Assembly: GCA_022495995.1 (NCBI GenBank)
Contig: JAFEMH010001350.1
Location: forward strand, 424,328 to 488,327
Direction of reading: 5' to 3'
Length of the DNA stretch: 64,000 nt
From: Adenophora triphylla var. japonica
Lineage: Eukaryota > Streptophyta > Magnoliopsida > Asterales > Campanulaceae
Below, piece after piece: positions 12,660-23,790 of the stretch (its first letter is position 1; each line of letters begins with the position of its first letter). Position numbers and translations under genes: made by a program. A model generated the notes under the pieces. That model saw nothing but the letters and a program-made list of their open reading frames with translations. It had not been told where the DNA came from and did not search any database.

Positions 12660-13330
12660 ACCAAAGTCAGCCCCTTGTCAAGAAAATCATCCCCGGCAGT
12701 CAAACGTAAGACCGAGTGCCCCGAGAAAGATAACGGATCCCGTATCTTTCATCAAAATTACCCCCGGCAGTAAAACGTAAGACCGATTTCCCCGAGAAAG
12801 ATAACGGATCCCGTATCTTTCATCAAAATCCTTCCCGGCAGTCAAACGTAAGACCGAGTGCCCCGAGAAAGATAACGAAATCTCGTATCTTTCATCAAAA
12901 TCCTTCCCGGCAGTAAAATGTAAGACCGAGTGCCCCGAGAAAGATAACGGATCCCGTATCTTTCATCAAAATTACCCCCGGCAGTAAAACGTAAGACCGA
13001 TTTCCCCGAGAAAGATAACGGATCCCGTGTCTTTCATCAAAATCCTTCCCGGCAGTAAAACGTAAGACCGAGTGCCCCGAGAAAGATAACGGATCCCATA
13101 TCTTTCATCAAAATCCTTCCCGGCAGTCAAACGTAAGTCCGATCTCCCTGAGAAAGATAACGAGATCCCGTATCTTTCATCAAAATCATCAACCGGCAGT
13201 CAAACGTAAGACCGATCTCCTCGAGAAAGATAACGAGATCCCGTATCTTTCACCAAAATCATCCAACGGCAGTCAAACGTAAGACCGATTTCCCAGACGA
13301 ATACGTCTAATTTTCCCCCAGCAAAGGCTA
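12660..13330 (+). repeat. E1 tandem array, about nine units of 68-74 bases
   Basis: Each unit contains CGGCAGTCAAACGTAAGACCG followed by a 26-27 base hairpin GAAAGATA-ACGG...CCGT-ATCTTTC (one bulged A). The unit at 12867-12893 reads ACGA...TCGT instead, so both sides of the stem changed together. E2 has only two units (47590-47690). The array lies between the A2 promoter and the 3' LTR. Confidence 0.9.
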
Positions 13331-13393
13331 ACAAAATCCCCAGCAAAGTCAACGGAATCCCAAAAGCCAACGGAATCTCGAGTAGTACTCGAA

Positions 13394-13429
13394 CTACGAA
13401 AGGGCTTGATTCCTCTTAAGGATACGTAG
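13394..13429 (-). other. Conserved two-stem hairpin, E1 copy 2
   Basis: Outer stem CTACG/CGTAG; inner stem TCCT/AGGA with loop CTTA. The equivalent in E2 (47436-47471) has TCCC/GGGA, a paired change. Confidence 0.6.
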
Positions 13430-13519
13430 GTAGCCTATCATTAGGTCCAGCCCCTCGACCAAAACGGTCACCCTCTCCTTCGGCAGCAGACAAAGTCCAC
13501 CGAAAGGCCATTTCAAATT

Positions 13520-13700
13520 AAGGTCCGAGGCGCCTAAAAAGCCATCATCATCAAGGTTCGAGGCACCTAAAACGCCATCTCCAAGGTTCGAGGCACCTAA
13601 AAGGCCATCATCATCAAGGTTCGAGGCACCTAAAATGCCATCTCCAAGGTTCGAGGCACCTAAAACGCCATCTCCAAGGTTTGAGGCACCTAAGACGCTA
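13520..13700 (+). repeat. E1 short tandem array (27-33 base units)
   Basis: Six or seven units of AAGGTTCGAGGCACCTAAAA plus CGCCATC, some with extra ATC triplets. Each unit contains AGGT...ACCT as a short inverted repeat. The E2 counterpart is 47155-47350; translated from E2 it gives repeated LGASNLDDG, but this reads through the repeat in every element and is not taken as a gene. Confidence 0.85.
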
Positions 13701-13905
13701 TCACTAGGAAAGCGATAAATCGCAATCATCCCCAGCAGAGACCGAAAGTGGTCATTCCTATCCCGGCAGAAGCGGATACCCATCGACCGAAAATGGTCAT
13801 CTCTTATCCCAGCCAGAGTTTCTTTCCAAAGAAACGACCGCAGAACTCCCGCTCATCGTGTTCGAGGCACCTAAAACGCCATCATCTCCTGGTCAAAGAC
13901 CCGAA

Positions 13906-13940
13906 CTACGATCGGCTTGATTCCCATTCGGGATACGTAG
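13906..13940 (-). other. Conserved two-stem hairpin, E1 copy 3
   Basis: Outer stem CTACG/CGTAG, inner stem TCCC/GGGA. It lies 113 bases before the 3' LTR. Counterpart of E2 46912-46946. Confidence 0.6.
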
Positions 13941-14042
13941 GTAGCCTATCGCTAGGTTCAGCCACCCGATCACTCGATCATCCTGCCAAATATGGAGCCT
14001 TACTCTTATCGACGACCCCGCTTCCTTCAAAAGCGCCGTCGC

Positions 14043-14053
14043 CGAGGGGCTAC
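14043..14053 (+). other. E1 polypurine tract
   Basis: CGAGGGGCTAC lies directly before the LTR start TGTAAGTGC. The same sequence adjoins the E2 and E3 3' LTRs (as reverse complements). It is where plus-strand synthesis would start, and it fixes E1 as + oriented. Confidence 0.75.
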
Positions 14054-15605
14054 TGTAAGTGCTCCAATTTGAGCTTGTTAGAATTTTCGTTAGAAAATTA
14101 ACGAAAGTTATAACATTTACTAACATTCCTAACAATCCTAACTTTTCTAACAAAGTAAGGGTAAAATGGGCATTGCTATTTAGAGTTAAACCTTCCAAGG
14201 AATCTCAAAAAGCAAAAGAATTAAGAAAATCCCGAAACAGCAAGTTGAAAAACATTTTCTGCTGAGATTTTTGAATTTTATTCCTTGTGTCCAAAGCCGG
14301 AGCCGCATTTAATGAACAAGGCACGCCAAGCAGCACCAATCCGCGCGGATGACTTTGTAAAGTCGTAGGGCTATAAATTGAGCCCTCCAAATACAAAAAT
14401 AAGGAGCCACAACACATTTTGCACCGAACCTCTGGCGAAATATAGAGAGAAAACAGTGAGAATTCACTTGAATTGTCACCATTTTCTCTCAAATCTTTCC
14501 CAATTCATACTCATACACTCACTCTCATATTAAAGCCCTAAACACTCATACACTCAAGCCAAACACTCAAGAACACAAGGAAGATTGGTAAACCCTCCTT
14601 TTCCTAACCCTAAATCTCATCCATGCATGCATCTTCAAGCTACAAAATGTAGTTCTTTCATCTTCTTGCTCTAGATCTAAGAAGATCACCATGGAAGACC
14701 ATCTCCATGGATGATCTTCTACAAAGATCAACATTATTTTCAAGTTCTCTTACTTTCTTGCAAAGAAAACTCATTTTCAAAACCCTAAAAACCATTTTCA
14801 AGCATAAAATCTCATTTTCAAAGGATAAAAATCCCCTCCCCAAGCAAATGAAATGCTTAGTCCTAATGTACCCCAAGGATGGTTTGGTATAGTTGATTCA
14901 CCACTAAAATGTCTAGTGATCACTAACCAAAACCTAGGGAAATGGGGACAAGCATGGATGCAAAACCCCCCTTAAAAGCATATTTTCTTTCTTGGGAAGT
15001 TGCTGTCCAGTAGTAATTTTCCCAGACCTCAGTCCATTGTCTTAATTCTTGGACACAGATGAACTTGGAATTTGGTGTTGACTACAAAACACTTTTTGTA
15101 TCCAACATCCAGAGCTTTCCAGACATATTTTTACTTTATTTTTTGGGTGAGTAAAACTCCTCTTTTCAAATTTTCTTTCAGAGGCTAGTTCATCAGCTTC
15201 TGGGAATCCAGATCTCATATCTGAGGTTTCCAGAAGGTTTTGACCCCTCAAATCTTCTCCAAAATGGAAAATTCCTTCGCAAAAGTCTAATTTAAGGTGT
15301 CTAGAACAACTTTCATTCTCTGAGTTTATCCAGATTATGATGTTTTAAGACCCTTGACTCCCTTTCAAAATCAAAGGTCCACACACACACACACAAATGA
15401 TTTTCAGCTTGGAAGATTCGTTTTACGAGGCATTCCGGGTGCACACTAACGTCCTTCCCGGCGTGTAACATGACCTCCGAACCTAAATCTCTGATCTCGG
15501 GCTTTTTTCAAAGTTTTGGCCCTCAAAATTAAAATGGCGTGGCGACTCCGTTTCGTTGATTTTTTCAAACAAAAATGGGAAAATTTTCGGATACACATCA
15601 TCACA
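14054..15605 (+). repeat. E1 3' LTR
   Basis: It begins TGTAAGTGCTCC and ends ACATCATCACA, 1552 bases. It is homologous over its length to the E2 LTRs (reverse complement), with a conserved start, TATA region, CA microsatellite (about 15380) and terminal GGCGACTCC...CATCATCA block. Its 5' partner is off-window. It is followed by H-family LTR sequence. Confidence 0.9.
14339..14380 (+). promoter_or_regulatory. E1 LTR promoter: CpG palindrome plus TATA box
   Basis: ATCCGCGCGGAT (14339-14350) is a perfect palindrome. CTATAAATTG at 14371-14380 is a good TATA box in the direction of element transcription, about 20 bases downstream of it. Confidence 0.7.
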
Positions 15606-16293
15606 ATTCTCCACTAAAGGATCATCTCTAGGTCATTAAACTACACTTGTGATTAATGAAGCCTAGTTCAATTCATAGGATTCCACTAACCAGATCTTCT
15701 CTTGATTAACTAAAAGTATACAACCAAGGACGTCTCCCTATTGTAAGAATTAAGAACGATTTGAAAAGAATTGATTTGACATGGAGAAGAAACATGAATT
15801 TTAAAGATGAATAAATAATTACCGAGTTTTAAACCCCAAAAACTTGTAGGATTACTTCCTTAGCCATTGAAATTATCATAAAAGGATAAGAAATAAGCAT
15901 GGAAATATAAATAAGGAAAGAGATACTTATTCTTATCATTGTAGAAGAGATAAAGGCTGGAAAGACATCTTCCATATTGTATTTCACAATCTTCATAGGT
16001 GTACAAGAACTCTAAAGAACTATTGACAATTCTTTTAAGAATTGTGTATAAATATGTTGCTAGAGTTTTTTACTATTGATTCTAGATATGTTCTGATCCA
16101 TCTTGATTGATTTCGGATCCATCTGGATGTCTAAAACTGGTTACAATGGCCTCTTTATATAGGCAAATGTTTGAAAGGTTGGGACTTTTCCAAAAGCTTT
16201 CTTCAAAAGGTGTCTTTTTAGACTGGTAACAGTAAGTGCACGGCCGTGCGTTGTAACATGCACGGCCGTGCAAGCCTTGGTGCCAAATTTCCT
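15606..16293 (-). repeat. H-family LTR fragment (third copy)
   Basis: It matches 25049-25737 of the complete H LTR almost base for base, including the TATA region and two GCACGGCCGTGC palindromes. E1 cuts it on the left. On the right it stops mid-LTR, at GCCAAATTTCCT, where the 30-base array of E5 begins. The remaining H LTR and internal sequence, and the E5 3' LTR, are missing, so a deletion spans this junction. Confidence 0.85.
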
Positions 16294-16735
16294 GATAGAG
16301 ATCATTTGAAGGTATCTAAACCTGAAAGAGATCATTTGAAGGTATCTAAACCTGATAGAGATCATTTGAAGGTATCTAAACCTGAAAGAGATCATTTGAA
16401 GGTATCCAAACTTGAAAGAGATTATTTGAAGGTATCCAAACCTAAAAGAGATCATTTGAAGGTATCTAAACCTGATAGAGATCATTTGAAGGTATCTAAA
16501 CCTGAAAGAGATCATTTGAAGGTATCCAATCCTGAAAGAGATTATTTGAAGGTATCTAAACCTGATAGAGATCATTTGAAGGTATCCAAACCCGAAAGAG
16601 ATTATTTGAAGGTATCTAAACCTGAAAGAGATTATTTGAAGGTATCTAAACCTGAAAGAGATTATTTGAAGGTATCTAAACCTGAAAGAGATTATTTGAA
16701 GGTATCCAAACCTGAAAGAGATCAATATTTTTAGA
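16294..16735 (+). repeat. 30-base tandem array, about 14.7 units
   Basis: The unit is GAAAGAGATCATTTGAAGGT plus ATCTAAACCT, with variants GATAGAG, GATTATTTG and ATCCAAACC. There are no spacers. Because 30 is divisible by three, both strands stay open, giving artificial repeats of RDHLKVSKPE. Each unit holds AGGT...ACCT. It occupies the position, relative to the E5 body, where E1 and E3 also carry arrays. Confidence 0.95.
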
Positions 16736-16899
16736 GAAGTAGTTGACTGAGATATGCTATCATACCTGTGCTGTGCTTACCTGTAGCTGCCAGAAGCACT
16801 GAGGCTATGGCTGATGATCATGGCTGCCGGAGGGACTTAGACCATTGTTGTCTTGAAGTTGTGGAACAACTGTAGCTGCCAAGGGACTTAGGATACTGC

Positions 16900-17270
16900 T
16901 TGTTGATGAAGAATTGTTGGTTTGTCGTGCAATGGACAGTTCTTGTTAATGATTTGTCATGCAGAATGGGCTTTGATGATTCGCCAGGCAGAACGAGCTT
17001 TGATGATGACTCGTCGTGCAGAACAGGCTTTGATGTTGCTGATACTGATGAGTATTATTGCTTGGAGATTTGAGGCAGCTGAAGCTCTTTTTGACGAACA
17101 TTGCTTGGAGACTGAGGCAGCCAAGGCTCTTTCAGATGATGCTGATGAGTCCGAAGATGATGGGACTGTTGAAGATGATAAAGGCAGAACATGCCACCTA
17201 CAAAATTTGAAATTTTTGTCCAGGTTGTGATTTGAGGAGAAATCCCCATGATCAGATCATGATCACTTTG
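16900..17270 (+). pseudogene. E5 possible antisense-gene remnant, acidic
   Basis: A CTTACCTGTAG acceptor-like site lies at about 16780, like those in E3 at 39640 and 40300. The downstream frame encodes an acidic stretch (AKALSDDADESEDDGTVEDD). The location is where A2 would end in E3. The match is weak, and I do not see the PMD block. 17300-17850 is likewise unrecognised. Confidence 0.25.
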
Positions 17271-18388
17271 ATTATTCTACCCTGCGAGGGGGAAGAAACA
17301 CAACACTCTAGGCACTTTGCATTTTATTCACTTGATTATTTCTAAATTTAAGACTTGTTAATCTTGATGCACGAGTCCATCTCGGCTGGGGATGAAAATG
17401 GAGTGAGGATTTTGCATGGCTTGACGAGCTGATATATATATGGCAAATGATGGATTGTGTATGGGATGAATGTGCATATATGACGATGAGTGGGTTGATT
17501 ATGTATAGGGATGTATGTGGTGAAGTGAACCCCTCTCCCATGAGGTAGGGACATATATGAGTGATAGATGATGTGGCCCAGCCTAAGCAAGTCGGGGATG
17601 CTCCCGGATGAGTGCAGATTGCAGCAGTTATGTCGCTGGTAAGAACAAAGTGTATCGCGTGCCTGAGATGACAAGCAGCAGAGAAAGTACAGAGAATGCC
17701 CTGGCTTTAAAGAGATGACTAGGCGAATCCCCAAATTTTTGAGGAGGTGACCATGGAGAAGCCCCAGTTGATAACGCAAAGCAAACCCGGAGGGAATCTG
17801 GTAAGGAGAGCTTGAGAGAAAAGCTTAACAAAGCCCCAGCTTGAATATATTCAATGCAGCCTTATTGCAGACATATTCATCTTGTGGCCAAGAAGGCAAC
17901 CCATCATTCAAACCGCAGTCAATCAGTCATTGGACACGACTTGGAAATGTATACGTGCGGGGCACATCTTTCGAAAAGTTGGAATGAATCCCGATTTTGT
18001 GTAACATACTCGCTTTGGGTTTGACTCTTTTGAGAGAGTATAAGCGTCACAAGGTGTGGAAAAGTGTATGGAAGCCCCTGCTGACAGTGAGACAGTGTTT
18101 GGATCTATTTCCCTATGATGTAGAAAGGAAGACTTGTCGAGACATTTGAAAATTTGTCTTATTTATGATGATCACAAGGCTGCTTAAAACACTTTATTGA
18201 TGTTCGGGTTATTCAACTACTAAACCTAATATGAACAAATATTTTGATTGATCACAAGGAGAAAACCAACTGATATCGAGAATCAAATTTCGAAAGATGG
18301 AAAGAGGATCTGTATATAGGGACGGCCCTTGAGGAGATCGAATTTTCTGAGATTTGTTTGTGATTTCGACCGGACCAATTATGGTTGC

Positions 18389-18427
18389 CTACGTTCCCCT
18401 CCTTGGAAGGAGCTCAGGTCACCGTAG
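18389..18427 (+). other. Conserved two-stem hairpin, E5 copy
   Basis: Outer stem CTACG/CGTAG, inner stem CTCCTT/AAGGAG with a 2-base loop. Flanks GTTGC and TTCGGG match the other copies. Confidence 0.6.
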
Positions 18428-18824
18428 TTCGGGCAAGTCCTAATTGAAGAGAGAAGGAATGTGAAATTCGAGAATCTTTTGAGAACCCTTGAGGATTTTG
18501 AGGATTTGAAAATTGGAGATTTGAAGCACATGTCTCCTTGGAGTGTCAATGAAAGACACGGATGCGAAGCCCCAGCGAGGCATTCACGGGAAGTGTTTTG
18601 CGGAGGAGAAATGAAATATGCTCACATGAAGTGCTAAATGAATGGGATTTGAATTTGCAAAATCTTTGATTGATGATCTTGAACCGAGGTGGATTAGATT
18701 CCAACTTAAACAAGCAATGAAGCATTAATCTGATTTAGATCTTGATGAAATTAGAATGAAGCTGCTATCCGGTAGGAACTGTAGCTGGGTTTCAGGGCTT
18801 CGATCGGCCATCGGGTGATTTGAA

Positions 18825-19095
18825 ACATCATGACCTCTTAAGATGAGAGGCCGGCTGGGCTTTTTACTGACTGAACCTCTAAAGATGAGAGGTTGGCTTT
18901 TGGGAATGTGTTTGGGATTTCTAAGGCAAGGAAATTTATTGCCTCTAAGAATGAGAGGTCAAATTTTGAATTTGACCAAAGGTAAGGTTAATGGGAATAT
19001 CCTCTAAAAATGATAGGATAGCTTGGGATTGGTTTAAAGGTATTGGCGAATATCCTCTAGAATCGAGAGGATGGCCCCAATTGGTTGAAAGGTGT
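18825..19095 (+). repeat. E5 irregular array of small hairpins
   Basis: At least five copies of CCTCT-n-AGAGG occur at roughly 18833, 18872, 18942, 19000 and 19048. The last is ATCCTCT...AGAGGAT, a 7-base stem. Spacing is irregular (38-70 bases). Confidence 0.7.
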
Positions 19096-19988
19096 TGGTG
19101 AGAGGAAGTCCAAGCTATCGAGAACTTTTATGAACTTGTGAGGATTCGGGCTCCTTTTGAACATTGGAGAGCTTCATGAGAAGTCGGGGATTTTTGCTGA
19201 ATTGTGAGGATCTAAAGTCCTTCTTTTGAAAAGCCTCTTGAGACGTTGACGACTCTTGCTGAAGTGCGAGGATTTAAAATCCTTCTTTTGATAACTTGGA
19301 AGGCCTCTTGAGGAAATGAGGATTATATCTGACTTCCTTCATGACTTGAGTATTTTGTGCATCGCCGCTTCTCGAAACTAACTTCTTGGCCTTGCTTGGA
19401 CTTCTCTCGGCAAGGAGCAAAGGTGATGGCTAAACAGGGTTTCAAAACATGCCGATCTTGAAATGAAATGGTATTGTTTAGTGAAGGTGAGGTAATGGCT
19501 TCCCTAGGGTGAAAGGCTTCAACTGCAATTCATACCGGATGACCTAAATGAAATTATGTCTTCATTGCTCGCTTAAGCTTACTTGAAAAAAGATTAATGC
19601 AAATCCATTGAGCGACGAACTTATGAGTATGATGAAAGAGATGTGAGCATATGAGATGCGAGATGGGGAATTGATAAGCCCCAATTTGAGAAGGATCTCA
19701 ATTGATTTTCTCACTCCGATTAATTTAAATATTAATCTTTTCAAAGAATTATTGGTTGAGCAGCACAAGTGAACATGTAGAATAAAACCATTTCAATTAA
19801 ATGTGACGTGGGTGTGCAAGTGATGTCTCGAGTCTAGCAGGAAAAGAAATAAAGACTTTTATTATTGAAAGACTCATAACATGGACTCGACAGACTCGAT
19901 GCTCAAAAGGGACGTTCTAGATCCTGCGAAGACTGATTGACTATGTCATCTTTAACTCGGGATGGGAAACCCCTTGATTCTATTGATA

Positions 19989-21201
19989 TCATGAAAAAGG
20001 ATTGGTGACAACGTTGGGGTAAGGACCCTTCTCAATCTTTCCTTCATTCATGAGCCCTTGGATGATCCTTTTCAAAACCATGCAACCGTTTGTAGTATGA
20101 TCAGGGTATTGATGGTAGAGGCAAAACTTGTTTGTGTCCAGCTTAGGATTGGGATAAGCAGGGCTAAAATTTACCAATGGCTGAACAAGTCCTCCGCTCA
20201 CTAAGATTTCAAAAAATTCATCTATAGGCATCCCCACATCATCAAAATGTTGTTTTTCTTTCTTATTCTGAACCAGCTCTGGAGGTGACTCAGGTACTGG
20301 CGCCCCTTTGTCTATTGGGAGTCACGATGGGAATGGAGGACATTTGATTCTGAAGCTTAGCACTAGCAGGAAAATACGGAGTCGGTCCCAGATACTGACT
20401 ATGTGTAAGTGACGAGCTGAAACAATAAGATGAACCCATGAATGGTTGAGACAATCCTCCTTGAGGCTGAAGTTGATTAGCAGGAAACTGCAGAAATCCA
20501 TCCTGGCTGAATTGATTTCCGGAACAAGGGTGCTGACTCTGATACTGGGAATTACCCTGGAAGTGAGGACCATGAAACTGACCCTGCTGATACTGAGAAT
20601 TCGGAAACAACAAATCCCGACTGTTCGGAAGCTAGGACCCAAATTGGCTTAGAGGCACAGAAGCATTGGGAATTGGTGAGGAGGTCAAATCATAGAATAT
20701 CGGCTGAGGTCCTCCAACTAAACCAAAACTTGTTTGAGGGCTTGATTGCACACCCCGACTCAGAACTTGAATTGGGTGAGATGTTGGAGCAATGGGAGGA
20801 AGAGAGACATTTCTGGCCTCAACATCAAACTCATTGGCACCAGTAATCTCCTCATAAGTCCCATCAGCACATCGGATCACAGCAATACCACGGATTCTCA
20901 TTGCTTCTACGAACTTAGAGTGTGCTGCCTCTTCTCTAGCTTTAGCGGCTTGAGCGAGTAGCTGAGCCTCATGCTCTCTAACAAGAGCGGCTTCCATAGT
21001 AGCCCTCATCTCTTCCATAGACAGATCATGCATGCCTTGTAGACCCGTGGCAGATGAACTCCCAAATTGAGTAGTCATCCCATTCTCTGCATTAGACATC
21101 TCTGAAACTGAATCAGATGCAAGCTCTGCTGAAACTGAAACTGCAACTGCAACTGCCACAAAAACGCGAACCGAACGAGCACCGGGAATCGGGGCGCGCA
21201 C
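19989..21201 (-). pseudogene. E5 gag with core deleted
   Basis: The N-terminal part (21201 to about 20290) begins with a short Val/Ala-rich stretch, then MSNAENGMTTQFGS, a Met/Glu/Ala helix rich in charged residues (MEEMRATMEAALVREHEAQLLAQAAKAREEAA) and a Gln/Pro/Ser-rich segment, with a stop near 20635. The C-terminal part (20237-19989) is PIDEFFEILVSGGLVQPL then the zinc-knuckle-like CLYHQYPDHTTNGC (C-x2-H-x5-H-x4-C). The conserved gag core found in E3 and E1 is missing at about 20270. No pol follows. Confidence 0.7.
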
Positions 21202-22410
21202 CCAACTTGCCGTAACTGGAGAGGAGAGAGCGTCTATAAGATGGAGGATAGATAACCTTGAGGAGGTATGGGAGAGGGGAGAATGGGAAAGGAGATGGAC
21301 TCATGCAACATCTTATTAATGTTCAAGTAGAAAGCAGTGCCTTTTAAATCCTAGGAACGGTTGGAAAAGGCTAATCCTTTATTTTTGCAATCTAAACCTA
21401 GGGGGAACCTAGGGACACACCACCGTAAAATACACCAAATGTATTGATTAAAAATTAATAATAGGCAATAACACCAAAATAAAACCGAAGCATTTATGGG
21501 ACGGACGAGTACTCCCAATTTCTGGGGAAATTTGGGCAGCATAACGGGTATTCCTGAAGAATTTCAAGGAAAAATCCGGCATGACCTCTCGTCGGTGCAC
21601 GTTGACAAAGCGACATGATCTCTCGTTAGAACATGCCGTGAGAACGACATGACCCTACGCGAAACCATGTTGCAATGGCAACATGCCCACACGTGCTAGG
21701 TTTCGGAATAGGTACGAAAGTCTATTAAAATTTTGAAACAATTCATTTTAGTGTATTTGAAAATGGCGTGTCAAAAATCAACCCTTGGGTAAGCTTTAAA
21801 AGTGTGGTTCCACCTATGATGCGCTAGGGGGAAAGGTATGATATTAGGCGCTCAAGCGTAGGCGACATACATCACCGTCCGCGATGCCGTCAATCGCACC
21901 CGAGGGTTCTAGATCTATGTGACGTAGTGTGCGGATGACTATGTTCCTTTATTTATGAAAATGATTTTTTTTTTATTTTTTATTTGAAAAGGGGGAGACA
22001 AAAGAAAAAACAAACACACACTAAAACCCCACAGAGCACATTAATCAAAATTATCATAATTTGATCATGGGGGACTGCCCCACAATCACAACCAGGTAGA
22101 ACAAATCACCTCCTACAGGTTGGCCAATCCTGTCCCACTACACAGGACTGAGAAGGCCACTTATGTCGCGTGACAGGAAAGGCCAAATTCCCAGAATTTG
22201 AACAAAAACATAACCAGCCCCAGTCTCCAAGCAAATGCGAGAGATCAACCCCAAGCAACAGCACAATAAAACAGGAAGCAAGGACAACAAACAAAGCACA
22301 TAAGATGCAAACGACACATATAATGCCACAAACAAAGCACACACAAATGAATGAGAATGATGTTGAACAAGAACGAAAGTTTGACCCACTTTTGAAAAAC
22401 AAGTTTCAAG
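21202..22410 (-). other. E5 5' leader
   Basis: This is untranslated sequence between primer site and gag. It has repeated ACATG-containing motifs near 21575-21690 and a GTCGCGTGAC word at 22164, the same half-palindromic word that is clustered in the E5 LTR. No reading frame of note. Confidence 0.55.
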
Positions 22411-22428
22411 TCCCCAGCAGAGTCGCCA
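22411..22428 (-). other. E5 primer binding site
   Basis: Read on the - strand, TGGCGACTCTGCTGGGGA begins one base after the LTR end. TGG complements a tRNA CCA tail; tRNA-Arg is commonly reported for Tat/Ogre elements, but I have not matched it. Confidence 0.8.
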
Positions 22429-22823
22429 CTGAATGTATGCTCGCCGAAAAAATAAAATTTTGAGAGTCGCCACGCCGTTTTAAAGGAAACATTGAAAACC
22501 TTTGAAAAGAGAAAATGGGTTCAGGTTACGTGTTGGGAAGAACCGAGAGTTCACCCAACACGCCTCGTTCTTAGACAAGTCTTTCTATGTTCAACCTCTA
22601 AAACATTCAAGCGTGTGTGCAAATGGGTGAGACAAGATATGTGATGAAATGCATTTTAATTCTTTGTTTTATTCCTCAACAGGGGGAATTACAACTTGTG
22701 AACCATTTACCATGGGAGGCCACATCCCAATTACAAAGAGGATTGAACAAGGCTTACAACTGAAATGAACCTTCTGTAAAGGGCTACTTTTGTTGCGTGA
22801 CACAGGACTCCACATGTCCAATT

Positions 22824-23076
22824 GTGTCGCGTGACACTACCAACCACCTTACAGAGGTTTTACAAGTTTCAAAACTACAGAACACAGTCACTTCAAATGA
22901 GTGTGGATATTGAGGATCCACACTCTGTTTTGAGTGACAAGTGAACCAGATAAAAAAATTACAAATGAAATGATGAACCAGATAAACAAATTACAACTGA
23001 ACTGATGGTCTTTGCAGAGTGGCTACTTGTGTCGCGTGACACAGGACTCCACATGTCCAATTGTGTCGCGTGACAC
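22824..23076 (-). promoter_or_regulatory. E5 LTR palindromes GTGTCGCGTGACAC
   Basis: Copies of GTGTC-GCGT-GACAC lie at 22824-22837, 23029-23042 and 23063-23076, with a degenerate copy near 22790. They lie downstream of the TATA box in element direction (R/U5 side). Two come from a local duplication of about 50 bases. Confidence 0.6.
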
Positions 23077-23704
23077 AGGTTATCAATCTGCAGGAACCTT
23101 ACAATTCGAAATCAGAAACCACAGAGATCGATTCAGATCCAATCACAAAACCAAATCAACTCAGAATACCACAAATTAACAATGAATTGAACAAGGGGGT
23201 GTGGATATGGAGAGATCCACACTCCCTTGGCAAATAAGCAATAATTCCAACAATATCAAACCATGAACATCAATTATACCAAGCAAAATGACTTAAACAG
23301 AGAGATGGCAATTGCCACTTGATAATCAGAGCGGATGGAGCTTGATTACCAAGTGGATGAATAGAAATTGCAATGAATAAGCAAAATGGCAAATATGAGA
23401 GAGAGAGAAGGAGGGAATTGTTACCCTTGTAGTGTCCACAATATCTACACCAAGTTAGGTGTAGAGACCTTCGATTCAGCTGCTGGAATGGGGATCCAAA
23501 CACAGATGGAGTGCCGGATTGAGAGTTCCAAGGTGGATGTGAAGTATGAAGATAGATGGGTGAGTTGGATGAGAGAGAGGGATTGAATTGAGGGAATTGG
23601 TGTGTGTTGTGTGTGTTTTAGGAGAGAGAGGGGTTTCTGGGCATATTTTGGTAGAGTGACTTTAGGGAGCTGAAAAGGGATCCTGAAATGAGAGGGGTAG
23701 GGTC

Positions 23705-23790
23705 TTATTTATAGGCTGTTGATGATGGCCAAATGTGTCGCATGACCTTCTGTTTTAGTTTTCCGTGGCTCGTTGTGTCCCGTGACACAA
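23705..23790 (-). promoter_or_regulatory. E5 LTR promoter region: TATA box and palindromes
   Basis: On the - strand CCTATAAATAAG (23705-23716) is a TATA box. Upstream in that direction are TGTCGCATGACC (from 23736) and the 18-base TTGTGTC...GACACAA inverted repeat (23773-23790). The arrangement parallels the other LTR families here. Confidence 0.6.

Larger units (their letters stand above)
1..15605 (+). mobile_element. E1: Ty3/gypsy (Tat-like) LTR retrotransposon, 5' end off-window
   Basis: The window opens about 1 kb inside this element, in the untranslated leader: bases 1-230 match the reverse complement of E2 around 60120-60346. In order it holds decayed gag, protease, a protease-RT linker, the integrase C-terminus, two opposite-strand genes (A1, A2), tandem arrays, a polypurine tract and the 3' LTR ending at 15605. 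By comparison with E2 the missing 5' part should be about 2.5 kb. RT, RNase H and the front of integrase are deleted near 6085. It is inserted in an H-family LTR; the base run after its end is ATTCT, so ATTCT is the expected duplication at the unseen 5' side. Tat assignment rests on layout (long element, opposite-strand ORFs between pol and 3' LTR), not on phylogeny. Confidence 0.9.
17271..19988 (-). other. E5 non-coding body
   Basis: There is no open frame of note on either strand. It contains a conserved hairpin (18389-18427), dispersed small hairpins (18825-19095) and blocks shared with E3, including ACTCTTTTGAGAGAGTAT (about 18023) and the GATTTTCTCACTCCGATTAA region (about 19700). Conservation without coding between two elements suggests cis-acting RNA sequence. 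Confidence 0.6.

Noticed and set aside
16141..16734. Long open frames on both strands with repeating residues
   Set aside because: They arise because the array unit is 30 bases. No start context, no non-repetitive domain.
16294..16735. Possible CRISPR array
   Set aside because: Units are directly adjacent with no unique spacers, no cas genes, and the context is a plant retrotransposon.
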